From Apus apus (lineage: Eukaryota; Chordata; Aves; Apodiformes; Apodidae), in assembly GCF_020740795.1 (NCBI RefSeq), contig NC_067286.1, positions 16,124,350-16,188,349 of the forward strand: DNA of 64,000 nucleotides, given 5' to 3'. The position numbers were made by a program, and so were the translations under genes. The first letter of the stretch is position 1. Each line of letters starts with the position of its first letter. The notes under the pieces are model-generated. The model saw only the letters and a program-made list of their open reading frames with translations. It was not told where the DNA came from and made no database searches. Below, in pieces: positions 48,001 to 59,422 of the stretch.

Positions 48001-50100
48001 GGGAAACTAATGCTGACTCTGGCAGAGCAGGACCTGAGCAATGTGTGGGCAGCAAAGGACAGCGAGCAGCACAAAAGGCTTCTTGCTGCTGGTGGGCTCA
48101 TGCTCCCCAGTCCCACAGATAATTGCCCAGCCTTAGGTTGTTCCCTCTTCCTGTGTCCTTAGGGAGAGCTGGGGGTTTGTCTAAAATAAAAGGAAAAGGG
48201 TAAACATGTGAGCACAAACTAATGCATACCTATAGAGGCCAAACTGCAATTGCCCAGGTGACCTTAAAAGAACTAATTGATAATTGCTGGAGCTTAACTG
48301 ACAATTTATTTGAGACAGTTTAAAATTAAATGTTTAAGTTTGCATCTTTTTTCTCTCTGTACTTTCCCCCCACCTCCCCCCCCCCTTGTTTATGCCTATC
48401 AATAGGGATTTCTTTCCTAGCAGAGTTCAAGTGTTGATATGCTTGTTAACAGCCAGCGTCTGCTTGTGCAAATCCTGGGAAAACTCAGTGAGTCTGCAGG
48501 TGGTTCCTCCCCTGGCTGGCAGCTTTGCATCCCCCCTGCTCAACTTCATGCTCTTATCCCAACAAAATTTGTCTCTCACTCTTCTCAACACCAGGTAAAT
48601 CTCAGCAGTGCTTACAAATATATTCCTGGGGTTTTGCTTTAGTTGCACAAGAGCTATAATTTGCCAATAGCAAGCAGCAAATTGGGGACTGGTAAGTTCA
48701 AGCTTACTGACTGCAGGACAGCGATTTTCTTCTTGGCATGGGTGTGAAAAACCCATCTCAACACCTGCCCACCTCACAACTCCCATCCAGCCATCCCTGG
48801 GTGCTGCCATTTCTAAGTCTGTAAACAAAATGGTCCCACTGCACTTTTCTGCAACAGGTTTCTAAAAACTGAGGAGTCAAAGGAGCTTTCCTGCTCTTGA
48901 AAATGACAGTGGGATGCAATTGCAGGGTGTCAGGAATGCCTGCTGCTACACACAGCACAAGCTCGGGTGGAAAAATGTATCTGGGCAGGCACTGCTCTGC
49001 CTCCCACTCATTAAAGGTGTTGAGGAACTCCAGCAGTGGGTGAAACGAGAACAAAGATCACAAGATTGCCAACATGTACATACAGAACAAGGTTTGCTTT
49101 TTTAAAATTACACTTTGTTGGAGTATTTTGTACCAAAAAAACCCACCCTAAATCCCATGGTTGGCTATGGGAGGAAGGAAGGGAAGTTCCAGCTCTCTGG
49201 GACAAGAATTTCACGCTTCCAGTCTACTGCTCATTGGGAAGAAATGATGACTCTCCATGCACATTATCCCCTTGTGAGATGGCTCGGTGCAGGTCATATT
49301 CTCATTCCTGCTGCAAGCAGCAGAAATCATTAGAACTGTGAAAAGAGCATTTATGCACAGGCACACCTACACGGCCAGCTCTGGTAAGGTGCCTGCTTCT
49401 TCTGATGACTTTTCAGTGATTTCAAGTGATTCATGGGGAATGAGAGCTGGGGGAGGGGATGTGATAGCCTTTCAGATTTTTTTAATCACAGATACGCTAC
49501 TCCTGTCCATAATAATTCCTTTTCATTAAAAATTGACTCAGGAAGGAGAAGCACCTAAGGCTTTAGCAGTCCTGATGGTGAAGCTTTAACAGAGATCTTT
49601 TCTACTAGTTGAAGAGACTAAAGCAGGTATTCCACACTGATAACCCAGGCTCTGCTGATTTGCTTGATCTCCAGTGTTTTTTGATATGGCAGAACACCAT
49701 CACTTGTCCAGCCAACAAGAGTGGTGGGCAAGACCTGACTACCTAGTGTTTAAGAAAGTGAAACAGTAGAGATTTTTGTCACATAAATACTCCAGTCTTT
49801 ATTGCTTACACATATCCTTAAGCTTTTTTCCTGCCCCTGCTGGCATTACTCCTTGTGAGGTACCTGTCTCCTCACCAAGCAGCTGGATGAGGCTGAGTGA
49901 CTCCTTTCCCTCCAAAGGATCAATGTTATCCTCTCCCTCTTGGGTGCTAAGGCACACTCCTGGGACAGGCCAGCACCAGCTGCCTGGGGAATATCTCTTC
50001 CCAGCACTGGAAGAATTATTGAGGGCTCTCTGTGACGTAACCCCCTGAGCAATGCAGGCAGCCTCATGCACGGCAGAAAAAAAGAGGAGGAATTATGGTC
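42046..50100. other. Intergenic region between TSPAN32 and CD81
   Basis: In 8 kb I recognised no exon, RNA gene or transposon. Small simple-sequence tracts occur: T-rich at 44119-44144 and a C run at 48366-48387. An open frame of 185 codons (43266-42709, minus) has no recognisable domain and is within chance expectation for this length of DNA. Confidence 0.6.
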
Positions 50101-50118
50101 TTTTGCAAGAAATTCATC

Positions 50119-50124
50119 TTTATT
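50119..50124 (-). terminator. TSPAN32: Candidate TSPAN32 polyadenylation signal
   Basis: A canonical AATAAA on the minus strand lies 1.8 kb downstream of the TSPAN32 stop codon, followed by a U-rich CTCTTTTTTTCTG about 30 bp later. A second AATAAA lies at 49803-49798. No better signal was noticed in between, so the 3' UTR may be 1.8-2.1 kb. Placement is inferred. Confidence 0.4.
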
Positions 50125-51919
50125 GAAGCAACCATGAGTCACACAAGCTGCCAGCTGGCCTGAGAAATAACAATAGCAGTGGCCTGGACAATAGCAGCTG
50201 GAGCTCACAAGGGAGTATGTCTTTCTCCAGAGAGCAATACACTAAATACTACATATATACATGTAAGTGAATCTTCCTCCACTGCTAGAGTATGGGTATG
50301 TTGGCAAGTGCATATCAGCACCAAATCCCTGCTAGACTGAGGCATGCTGGTGACTGCCAGGAGGTAGTTTGAGTAGTTACCTGAAGCAGTATGAACTTGA
50401 TCCTACTTCCAGTGAAGTCAATGGTGAAGCCCTGCTGGTTTCAAGGCAGTAAGATGAGGGGCAATAGTCCCTCCTCCCCCTCCATCCCCAACAGTGTTCT
50501 TTCAATGCAAGATATTTACAGCCGTGTCAACAGTTAACAAGGTGCTATAGGCTGTACTGCTCTTTTATGTGTAGCAGCCCCTGCCTGAGGGCCAGGACCT
50601 GTCCTAAGCATCAGTATGGAGCTTTCTACATTTATCTCAAGAAATAACTGCTACTTAGAGTTTTTCATGGCTAAAAGCCACAATGAAGGAGAGATGTGAA
50701 AGCTGTTGTTAGTTCAACAGACATTTCACATAGCCATATAGTTCACAGCAGGTTTTCCAGCAAGTGCTAAATCTATTGCAAGGATGGGTTTCAGCTCAGA
50801 AGTGGCTCTGCCTCCTTGCAATGAGGGCAAAGCACACCAGGGAGCCATAGTTTGAGCTAAGCTGAGAGCTGAGTTCTTCACTTGATTGAGGCTTTTAAAA
50901 ATTCTGTTTGTTATTGATAAGGTGATGTAAAGAGGACATGGAGTTGGACATTGTATTGTTTGACCTGGCTGGAGATCAGTCCTGTTCTCTTACAGACTTA
51001 AACTTCAGTCCCGCATGTATGTGTAATACCAAAGTCCTTTTGTATTGCACAGCAGCACGGTGGGTTAGTGAAGCTAGATAAATGTAGAGCTAAGGCTGGA
51101 AGTTGAACAAACCTCTGTAAAATCAGTGTGGCAGCATCAAGCTCTAGGAAGCTGACTAAATCTTCAGAATTAACAAATAATGGTGCATTGCATTAGCAAG
51201 AACTAATAACAGAGGAGTATGTCCTTATGCTGGTCGTTTGTTTCAAAGCTTTCCACTGCTTTCTGACTTTTTTCCTTATCTCTACCAAAAGCCCTGTAAA
51301 TCTGGCAATATTTGAAAACAGGGGAAAAACGGTTGACTGTAATTGGATGCCTACACATTCATGCATGATCAGAAACGTGCCCAAAGTCAATCAATACAAG
51401 AGTCCAGGCTAGGAGAGCCCATTCCCCATCAGTATTGACACACTTTGTGTCCGTGTATTTGCCAATAGCACAAGATTGGCCCTGGGCTGTGACCCAAAGC
51501 CACTTTCCTAGGAATATTGCATCTTTCAGGGTCACAGGCAACTGCTCAGATGACAGCGCAAGGTAAGTTTGATGGGCTTTTTTGCTGAACTTTTATCTCC
51601 ATTTTTGTCCTAAGGGGCTCTTTGTGTCCTGCTTGTAGCGCTACAGCTTATACGTCCCCTAGGGAGGTGATTTGCATCTTCAAGCCCAGGTGCTCAGTCC
51701 TTGTCTGCTCTTGGTGAAGGTGTGGGACTGCTCCTCCTCAGGGCATAACCCATTCTGACCAGCTTGGAAATGCACAACAGCTGGCAGGGAAAATGTGTGA
51801 TACACATCCCACCACCTGACCCCACACAAACCCTTCCTGGGAGATTTGTGGGTGATTTCAGACACCTTCCTGCACCAAGAGCTGGCTCTACCTGATAGGG
51901 ATGCCTGGGCAGTGGGTTT
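50125..51919 (-). other. TSPAN32: Presumed TSPAN32 3' UTR
   Basis: The sequence from the TSPAN32 stop to the candidate poly(A) signal contains no recognised transposon and no open frame of interest. It is called a UTR only because of its position. Confidence 0.4.
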
Positions 51920-52015
51920 CTACCTCTCTCGCAGGATGTATTTGCCTTTACGGTCCAGGTTGCTGCTGAAGTGGATGGAGAACCAGAGGAATGAAGTCAG
52001 GATCATCCCATAAAT
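51920..52015 (-). CDS. TSPAN32: TSPAN32 last coding exon (TM4 end and C-terminal tail)
   Basis: This exon encodes the last 31 residues and a TAG stop (51922-51920). It begins IYGMILTSFLWFSIHFSS, the outer half of TM4, then NLDRKGKYILRER. From memory, human TSPAN32 reads FSSFLWFAIRCGCSLDRKGKY at this place, so identity and alignment length are clear. The acceptor is TTTCCTTTTAG, phase 0. The bird protein stops about three residues past the point where the human protein runs on into a long tail, so its cytoplasmic tail is very short. Confidence 0.95.
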   Translation of the reverse strand: MYGMILTSFLWFSIHFSSNLDRKGKYILRER

Positions 52016-54236
52016 CTAAAAGGAAATAAATGAGACAGGCACACAATTAAATGCCAAACTGATTATAATGCTCCATCTATGCAAATAAGTGATCACAAAT
52101 GTTGCCCGTTAGTCCACTTGGCACTTCTGAATTTATGTATAATCAGGATGTCACATTTTTCTTAAGAGAGCTGTTTTCCAGTAAAATGGTGAACACCAGT
52201 TCCAACATGGGAGGAAAAAAAACCCCTCCAACATGTGGCTAAAGCATCTGGTTGGAATTAGCACAGTACAGCCCAAACTCAGTCCTAAAAATACCCAGAA
52301 ATGAGACGAAACCAGGAAATTCAGACTTCAAATTGCTGCCACAAAACATTTTTCAGTGCAAACAAAAATCCCTCTCACATAATAACAGCCTTTTGTAAAG
52401 ATTGACATAGGGAGAATAAAAAAACCCCACAAAACAACACCTCATCTATTGTTTGGAGTAAAAAACCCAACAATAACAACAAAAAGCCCTAACAAAGCCC
52501 AAACCCCACCCCATGCATGTGCTTGGTTGTGAATGCAGAGGACAGTATCCTTCCTCTGTATTGGACTGTTCTGCCTGGTATATTGCACGTTGGGATTTAC
52601 ACAGGCAACCTATCAAAGGTAAGGCTGCCGTGGGAAGGATAAAAAGGCTGTAACAATGTGCTCTTTTCTAAAAGTCTGCCTTAACATGCAAGCGCCTTTG
52701 CTTGTGGCTGGATCTGAGGACATGTGTGCGTTGTTGGCTGAAAGACAGTGACATCATAGCAGCTCTAGCCCTCATTGCACACTTCCTTTGCATCCTGCCA
52801 TCACAATAGTGAACTGTGCAGCGAGATTTCCTCTAGCACATGCTTCAAAGACAGCCGCTTTATCTGGCTGTGGCATCAAGCTGTGAAAAAATTATATATG
52901 TTATACAAACACTTCCATTTTTGTCTGAATATAGCTGCAATGAAATTCCTCCTCTACCCAAGAAAAATCAGAAAGTAACACCAAATATTCACATATGACT
53001 TTATATCTCCACAGCGATGCTTGATGGCTTTCCAGATTTACTACTAGCAGTATAAAAACCACTTTTGTCTTTTATTTACATTGAGAAAAGCCTTCTAACC
53101 CATAATAGTGCCAAGGTGGACACAAGTTATAAAACAATCTTCAAATACACATTCAGTCAGGAAAGGTGGCCCCAGCTGGGAAGCAGCATGGAGACATCAC
53201 AGCAGACCAAGCCTCCCTTTGTGGTGAAGAAACAAGTCTCCTGGCATGCTCTTTTTTTTAGTGTGCTTCACCACACATGCAGGACCCTCGTGTAGAGGTA
53301 ATTACAGTGATACACCTCTGTCAAGCAGTGGGTGGGCATACAAGCAGGCTTGTTTTAATCAGCAGTGCTCTTCAGCTCTGAAGAGACCATTGCCCTGCAG
53401 CCACTGAGCCCCCTCACCACATGCCTTGCATTTTGTCCTCCCCCAAATACAACACACAAACTCAGTACAGACCCTTTTCTACCCAAGCCATCCTCCAAAG
53501 ATGATCCTACCCTCATCTGCAATATTCTCCTTCAGAGAGAGCACCTGGGAGCCCAGACAACATGTTCTGGCTGCTCTGTTGCAGCCTGCTCCTTACAAGC
53601 CCACCTGCTGTCTGAGATGCACCTCACTGGGTTTGTTAGTGGTCGTTAATAGTACAAAACCTTCCCTTTCTGCACAGCTCTCCAGCTCCACTGCTGCTGC
53701 TCAGTATCTTTCAAGACCTTCCAGTCCCAGGTGCAGAAGACAACTTCCCAGGCTGAGCTGAGAGGCAGCCAGTGAGCCATAGGCAGTGAGAGACAGCAGG
53801 TTTCCCAAAATATGGAGCTTTTATGAAATCTCCTTCACACCCCTGCTGCTGGCTTTGTACCTGATCTGCAAGCCCTTTGCCAGACGACATGGCCTCTCGC
53901 TTGCAGGAGAAGATGTGCAGGCAAGCCTGAGTGCACAAAGTGCAAATGCTGCTGCAACCTCCTCCCACTGCTCCCTGCTCCCAGCTGCTTACCTAGAGTG
54001 GGCAGAAAAACGGTGCAAGGAGTCTGTTCCTGCAGGAAAATCCCTCCTTCCATCAGTGTGGACAAGACAGGTCATAGCCTTTTCCTAATTTCCACCATTA
54101 AGTCTACCACTGCTTGTTTCTCTGCCTGTCTCCAGAATCACCCAAAATTCTAGCTTCTGGCAGCCACTTTAGGGTATGCTTTTCCTGGTAAAGCCTGCCT
54201 CTCAGGACCATAATTCAGAGGAACAGACATAGCTAC
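52016..54236 (-). other. TSPAN32: TSPAN32 intron between the last two coding exons
   Basis: This 2.2-kb intron has donor GTAGCT and acceptor TTTTAG. A-rich patches lie at 52414-52510. Nothing else was recognised. Confidence 0.9.
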
Positions 54237-54320
54237 CGTGAAGCCGATGGTGATGCCCAGGAGTGTGGAAACAAAGTCCAGGTGCTTCTTCAGGAAGTCC
54301 TGGATCTCTTGCAGACAGTC
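54237..54320 (-). CDS. TSPAN32: TSPAN32 exon (end of large extracellular loop and TM4 start)
   Basis: This exon encodes 28 residues: DCLQEIQDFLKKHLDFVS, then TLLGITIGFT. It contains the last loop cysteine and the first half of TM4. Human has DCLQGIRSFLRTH at the same place. The acceptor is TCTCCTCCCAG and the donor ACG|GTAGCT. Both junctions are phase 0, and joining to the next exon gives GFT-IYGM, the same length as human. Confidence 0.95.
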
Positions 54321-55935
54321 CTGGGAGGAGAGAGACACCCCTTGCAACACAGCAGCAGCTTGGGTTGGGGCTTTGTCCCCAAAACAACACCTGCCACATC
54401 CCCAGGTAGAAAGGGAGGCAAGAGGGGGATGCAGCATTGCACAGCTGAGCTGCTCCGTGGGCAGCTCTCCTTTTTTCTGCTGCTTGCTACAACTTGGGAA
54501 GACAAACCCCTGTGATACATTTTCTATTACTACAATATGCCTAGGATTTTCTTGGTATGATGTGTTTTGGACTCTGGGGGGTGGATGTGTGCGTGCACTG
54601 GTAAGTGTGGTCATGCACAAGTTTTTTTTCCTTCCACCCACTGGAAAATGGAAAGTGGGAAATGAAAAGATGGAAAAGCAGACCACACCATAATGCTATA
54701 AATACGTTCCCCAAAGATACTAAGGAACAGCTCAATTTTGCAAGGTGTCAGAAACATTACTATACATTAGCCATGGAAATCCAGGAGGTGTTAGCCAAGA
54801 GAGCCATTACAAAAAACGCAAAAGCCTGCCCTTGATGAAGTGACTTGCAGGGTGGTTTTGCAAAGCCAGAGAGTCAATGTACTGCAGCTACCCCACTGCG
54901 ATTCCCCGAGTTGTAAAACGCATCCTCCCACCCATCTTCCCCCGCTCCCCGCCAGAGGAAATGCAACCCATCAGCGGGGGCGGGGGGGGAAACGGAGTCT
55001 CTCCTATGGTGCCTGGTTTTGCTCTGCTCTCCCTTCCTGCTCTTTGAGCTGAATCGGACCCTGCTTCGAGATGTGATGTTCCTGGAGGCAGAGCTTTGAA
55101 ACGCTGCCCCGCGGGCTGAGCGTGCCGGCGCATCCCAGCGTTCTGTTAGCGCCTGACATCTTCGCCTAACAACAGTGTTTTTGTGCAGCTGTAGCAACAT
55201 GGTTTTGTTTTTCCTCGGAACAGCATACATATTGACGCTGGCGTCTTTCGCTACTTCAGCTGATTTGGCTACTCTAGTGGAAGAAAAATAATCATACAAT
55301 AGATTTGCGCAGAGAGTATGAAGTCTGTGTTGCAGCTTGGGTGCAGAGGCAGTCCAACAGTGATGGCTTCTCCGTCAGCTTCCCCGAGAGGCTGCAAAGA
55401 GGAGGAATGAAGTGTGCTTGATGAAGCTACTGCTGGACATCATCCTGCTTCATGAGTTTCCCATTTTAATACCTATTTAAGGTCCTGTGAAAAGGAATTA
55501 CAGCAAATTCCACATTTGCTGCTACTGGGATGCTTTTTAAGCCTCAAAATTAGTGTCACATGGGAAAGTCTAACAATTTTTTTGAGATCAGACACATGCC
55601 TGTTATATATCATACTCTACCCAGAGGCAGGGAATGAGGCAGAAGCTGGAGGGAAGCAACAGGCTGCAAACAAAAGCATTTCAAAGGCTTTCTAGAGCTG
55701 CAAAGGAAACCACATCCGTAGGTCTGAGACCTGCTGACACACCAGGGCTCTTCAGTGGGTGACACCCCTCTTTATTGAAACAACAAAACCCTAAGAGAAC
55801 AAACCCCAACCCATAGCAACCCCGAACCATGAAAAAGCCACGGTTCTCATTACCACTTAAACACCAGTGAGGTTTTCACTATCCAGTGAGTAGTGGCACC
55901 ACCTCCCAGTGGGGTGGAAGAAACTTTTCCCTTAC
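54321..55935 (-). other. TSPAN32: TSPAN32 intron with CpG-rich patch
   Basis: This 1.6-kb intron has donor GTAAGG. It includes a CpG-rich patch at about 54890-55270 with a G run (CGGGGGCGGGGGGGG) near 54975. No recognised transposon was seen. Confidence 0.9.
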
Positions 55936-56028
55936 CTGTCCCACATCGTGCACCGGGCCTGATGGACACGTCTTGCTCTCAACATTGGCCGTGTCCCCAA
56001 ATGGAGAGTGCTTCCCACAGCACAGGAA
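55936..56028 (-). CDS. TSPAN32: TSPAN32 exon with the CCG motif
   Basis: This exon encodes 31 residues opening FLCCGKHSPFGDT, the tetraspanin CCG motif. A third cysteine lies in SKTCPSGP. Human has FLCCGKKSPFSRL. The acceptor is CCTCTCTTCCAG and the donor CAG|GTAAGG, both phase 0. With the next exon the loop has four cysteines, the minimal tetraspanin pattern, as in CD81. Confidence 0.96.
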
Positions 56029-57530
56029 CTGGAAGAGAGGGAAAGGTCTGCCAGCTGCTTGCTGGGGCTCTCCCCTTGCTGCCAACTGCTGCAGCAGGAG
56101 GGACTGGCCATGGGCCACCCTTCCTCCCAGGGCTGCAAGGAGCAAATTGATTGCAGCAATGGAGGTGAAATTCAGAGGGGGTGGATCAATCTGATCCTGG
56201 GACTTGCCCGTGCTCCTCCAGGACTGCTGCCTGGAGCTGGGGCCAAGCCCTCCCTCCATGGTCACACCAGCTCTCAAAGTGGTTGCTCTGGAAAGCCTAG
56301 GGAAGCACAGACTCATGTTTGCAATGCTTGTTGTGGGCTAATTGAGGGATGTAGCAACACCCACTGTGGACCTGATTTCCTGTAGCCCAGGTGAAATGGC
56401 CAGCTTGGAGCTCTAGCAGAAGGAAAAAAAAAAAAACCACAAAAAAAAGGAGTGGAAGGACTGTTTCTTCATCAATTAAAGTGGCTAAAATAAGCAACGG
56501 ATGAAGCTAGATATTGTGCCTGGGTCTCCTTGCAAAGGAGGACTTTGCGTGTGCTGCTCCACAACCCTGCAGAGCAAGCATCATCACACCTAGTCATGGC
56601 TCTAAGGGCCACCACCATTGTTGCAATGAGAAACATTTGCCCTTTTCTGTGTTTTGAGAAGCACAGATAAAAGCAGCTTCAGAAAGTACCTGTTACAATG
56701 ATTGAAAAAAACACAGGAAGACGAAGGGAGTTCCATGGGAGGTGCTTGAAAAAAGGCAAGTGGATCTGACCTTCCTGTCCAGACCTGTTGCGTGCCACGA
56801 ACTCACCTACCCAAACAGGCCCTGCTGCATGAGGAAACAGCATCTCCTTCCCTCAGTGGGGACTCGGAAATTTTTCTCTATGGAGGACATTCTTACTCAT
56901 CTCCTGTGGCTTTGAGGGCAAAGCATCCTCCCTGTGTTCTGGACAGCCACAGTTGCCCATCTACTGAGCTACTGAGAAGTCCCCTGCACCACCAGCATCC
57001 TGGGTGGTGGTTTGGGGGAACTTGCTAACAGCCTCCAGCATTGCAAGAGGACACGTAGCCTCCAGTACTCCTCAGCCATAGGCTCCAGGGTGAAGAGAAA
57101 TAACCAAGTCCAGACACTTCTACTGGACAATGTGGAATTCTGCCCCTCTCTCCACCTAGCTGGGAATACCGGAGAGGTATCTACCTTCTCATACCACAGA
57201 TAGGGAGCATGGCAGAGGGTCTGCTGAAACAGGCTATATAGATACAGATATAGATATGTAAGCTACAGTGTGGAAGCTTTGAAGATCTTGCACCAGAGCA
57301 ATGCTCAGGTAGGTGGCCCTTTCCTCCTACTGATAATCTAGTTGATTAAACCTAGGAAAGAGTAGGAAGGGAGAAGCACACTTCACAGCATGCTGGGGAA
57401 CTCAGTTCCTGAGGGAAAATAGCATTGCAGCATCCACAAGGCAGAGTACAGGCATGAACCCCAGTCTTATGAAACCCTCAGGAAGATACCACAGGGCAAG
57501 TTTTTTTGTTAAAACTGAAAGACAACTTAC
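56029..57530 (-). other. TSPAN32: TSPAN32 intron between loop exons
   Basis: This 1.5-kb intron has donor GTAAGT and acceptor CTCTTCCAG. It contains an A-rich stretch at 56424-56449 and no recognised transposon. Confidence 0.9.
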
Positions 57531-57632
57531 TGCTTCATGGATGGCAGTCAGCTCGTACCTCCTGATGCTGGAGGTGTTCCTCCTCACCTCCTCGTACACA
57601 AGATCGTACACATCCATCATGCTGTCTTCCAC
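57531..57632 (-). CDS. TSPAN32: TSPAN32 exon (start of large extracellular loop)
   Basis: TSPAN32 (PHEMX, TSSC6) is a tetraspanin expressed mainly in blood cells of mammals, where it dampens T-cell and platelet responses. This exon encodes 34 residues, VEDSMMDVYDLVYEEVRR, then NTSSIRRYELTAIHEA. Human has VEDAMLDTYDLVYEQ and ends similarly. NTS is a possible N-glycosylation site. The acceptor is CTTTCATTGCAG and the donor GCA|GTAAGT, both phase 0. It is the most upstream TSPAN32 exon I could find, so the gene is partial here: 124 residues in four exons. It runs in the same direction as CD81, as in mammals. Confidence 0.96.
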
Positions 57633-59203
57633 CTGCAATGAAAGCAGAGATCTGCATGTGGGAAACATTGACTGCAGTTGTCTCTGGAGGGAAATATGCT
57701 CCTCTCACACCTCCTCTGAAAGTTTCCCAGATATAACAAGACAAGTAGTGGAGCTGTTAAATGACTACCATCCCACAGCAGGTGTACAACACACCAACAC
57801 AAGGAGCACCCACAGCATGGCAAGTACCATGAGAGAGTCTGCCACACTGCATGTGTAACATCTGCTATGTGTGGACCCTTTGGCATCACACCGGGGTCTC
57901 ACCAGCTGATGGCTGAAGCTTTTGGCCAATTTTGGATTTAGGGTCTAAGAAGAACTCTGGTGACCACTGTGTCTCCAAGTTCCTTTGCCAGGCAGGGATG
58001 ACACCATCTCCCTGTCCTGATGGGTGACTAAGGACAGGCATACATGATGGTGAATGCCAAAATAAAAGTTGAGAAGACCTCAGATGGCTGGCATTATACC
58101 AGTGATGGAGGAGTTCCCGCACAGAGAGGAAAAAAAATAGCAGAGTGATTCAGTGGTGAATCAGACCCTAAATATTTACCAAATGTGTGAGAACTTGCAG
58201 CTTCACCGACCCCAGCCAACTCCTGCTCGGGTTTCAAAGGGAAAAAACCACAACAACTGCCTGTGTCTGGAGTCAAAACCTTGTTTCTTCCTTTCGTTCC
58301 CCTTGCTTCCCCAGCAGCGCCGATCCGAGCGGGCCCACAGGCAGCGCTTGGCTGTCAGGAGGGAAAATCAGTTGGCGAGACACAGGGAGCAGGTGGCCAC
58401 ACAGGGAGGGACGGGCACTCTGGGACCAGAGCCATCTCTCAGCAAGGTTTTTCAGCTCCAATTTAAGGGCTGTGTTTGGATATTACTCTAGGGGGGAGAA
58501 AAACCCCAGTGCCACGTGCTTGGGAGTGAAACCGGGGTCATTTGAGGTGTTTACAGCCAACAACTAATGGAGGTTGATAAGCAGGGGAGGGGAGAGAGGG
58601 AGGTTGAGAAAGAAGATTACTTGTATCTGATTCAGCCCTATGCCACTACGAATACAGTTTAAAGACTCAGATCACAAGATTTTCCACAGCTACCAACATG
58701 GCATAGGAGTGGAGGGGCTTGGGGGTTTCTCTCTGTCTGCAGCAAAGCAGCTGTCCTCACAGGATGCTCCATCACCCATCACAGAGCAATCAGTAGGTGA
58801 ACCACAAGCAACCCAGCTTTAATGAGAAAGCTCCAATGATGAACAGGGCACAGATATTCTGAGCCAAGGAAAAAATCCTTGGTAGCAAGGTGCATAATGC
58901 TGAGCTGTCCCAAACAGGTGAGGAGAGAGGATGCTCATGTGTCAGAGGGCATTGAGCATGATGGGCACAGCAGTAAGACAAGATCTCTAGCAGACTTGTG
59001 CACCATCCTTCCCCCAAGCAAACCTTAAACTCCAATAAAAAGGACAATATCCAAGCTTTTCTAACTTCTTGTCAGCCATGAAATAGCAGAAATTAAATAA
59101 ATTGATTTAATAAAAAGAACATCTATTTCCACTGAAGAATTGGATTAAGAATAACGAAAAAAGAATAATATTTTTACTTCTTCTTGTGGTCTCATATAGC
59201 TGA

Positions 59204-59422
59204 GGAAGGAAGGAAGGAAGGAAGGAAGGAAGGAAGGAAGGAAGGAAGGAAGGAAGGAAGGAAGGAAGGAAGGAAGGAAGGAAGGAAGGAAGGAAGGAAG
59301 GAAGGAAGGAAGGAAGGAAGGAAGGAAGGAAGGAAGGAAGGAAGGAAGGAAGGAAGGAAGGAAGGAAGGAAGGAAGGAAGGAAGGAAGGAAGGAAGGAAA
59401 GAAGGAAGGAAGGAAGGAAGGA
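59204..59422 (+). repeat. (GGAA)n tetranucleotide microsatellite
   Basis: About 54 head-to-tail GGAA units run for 219 bp with one AGAA unit near 59398-59401 and otherwise no visible interruption. On the minus strand it reads TTCC. Long open frames through it are artefacts of the repeat. It lies in the region upstream of the first recognised TSPAN32 exon. Confidence 0.99.

Noticed and set aside
57772-57855. Minus-strand hydrophobic stretch (SLMVLAMLWVLLVLV) considered as the TSPAN32 TM3 exon
   Set aside because: A stop follows the Trp, no phase-0 donor fits except a weak GTGGGA, the acceptor phase does not match, and residues expected around TM3 are absent.
58802-58870. Minus-strand hydrophobic stretch after a good acceptor (NICALFIIGAFSLKLG) considered as a TSPAN32 exon
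   Set aside because: The frame ends in TGA with no donor before it, and it does not align to TM2 or TM3 of TSPAN32.
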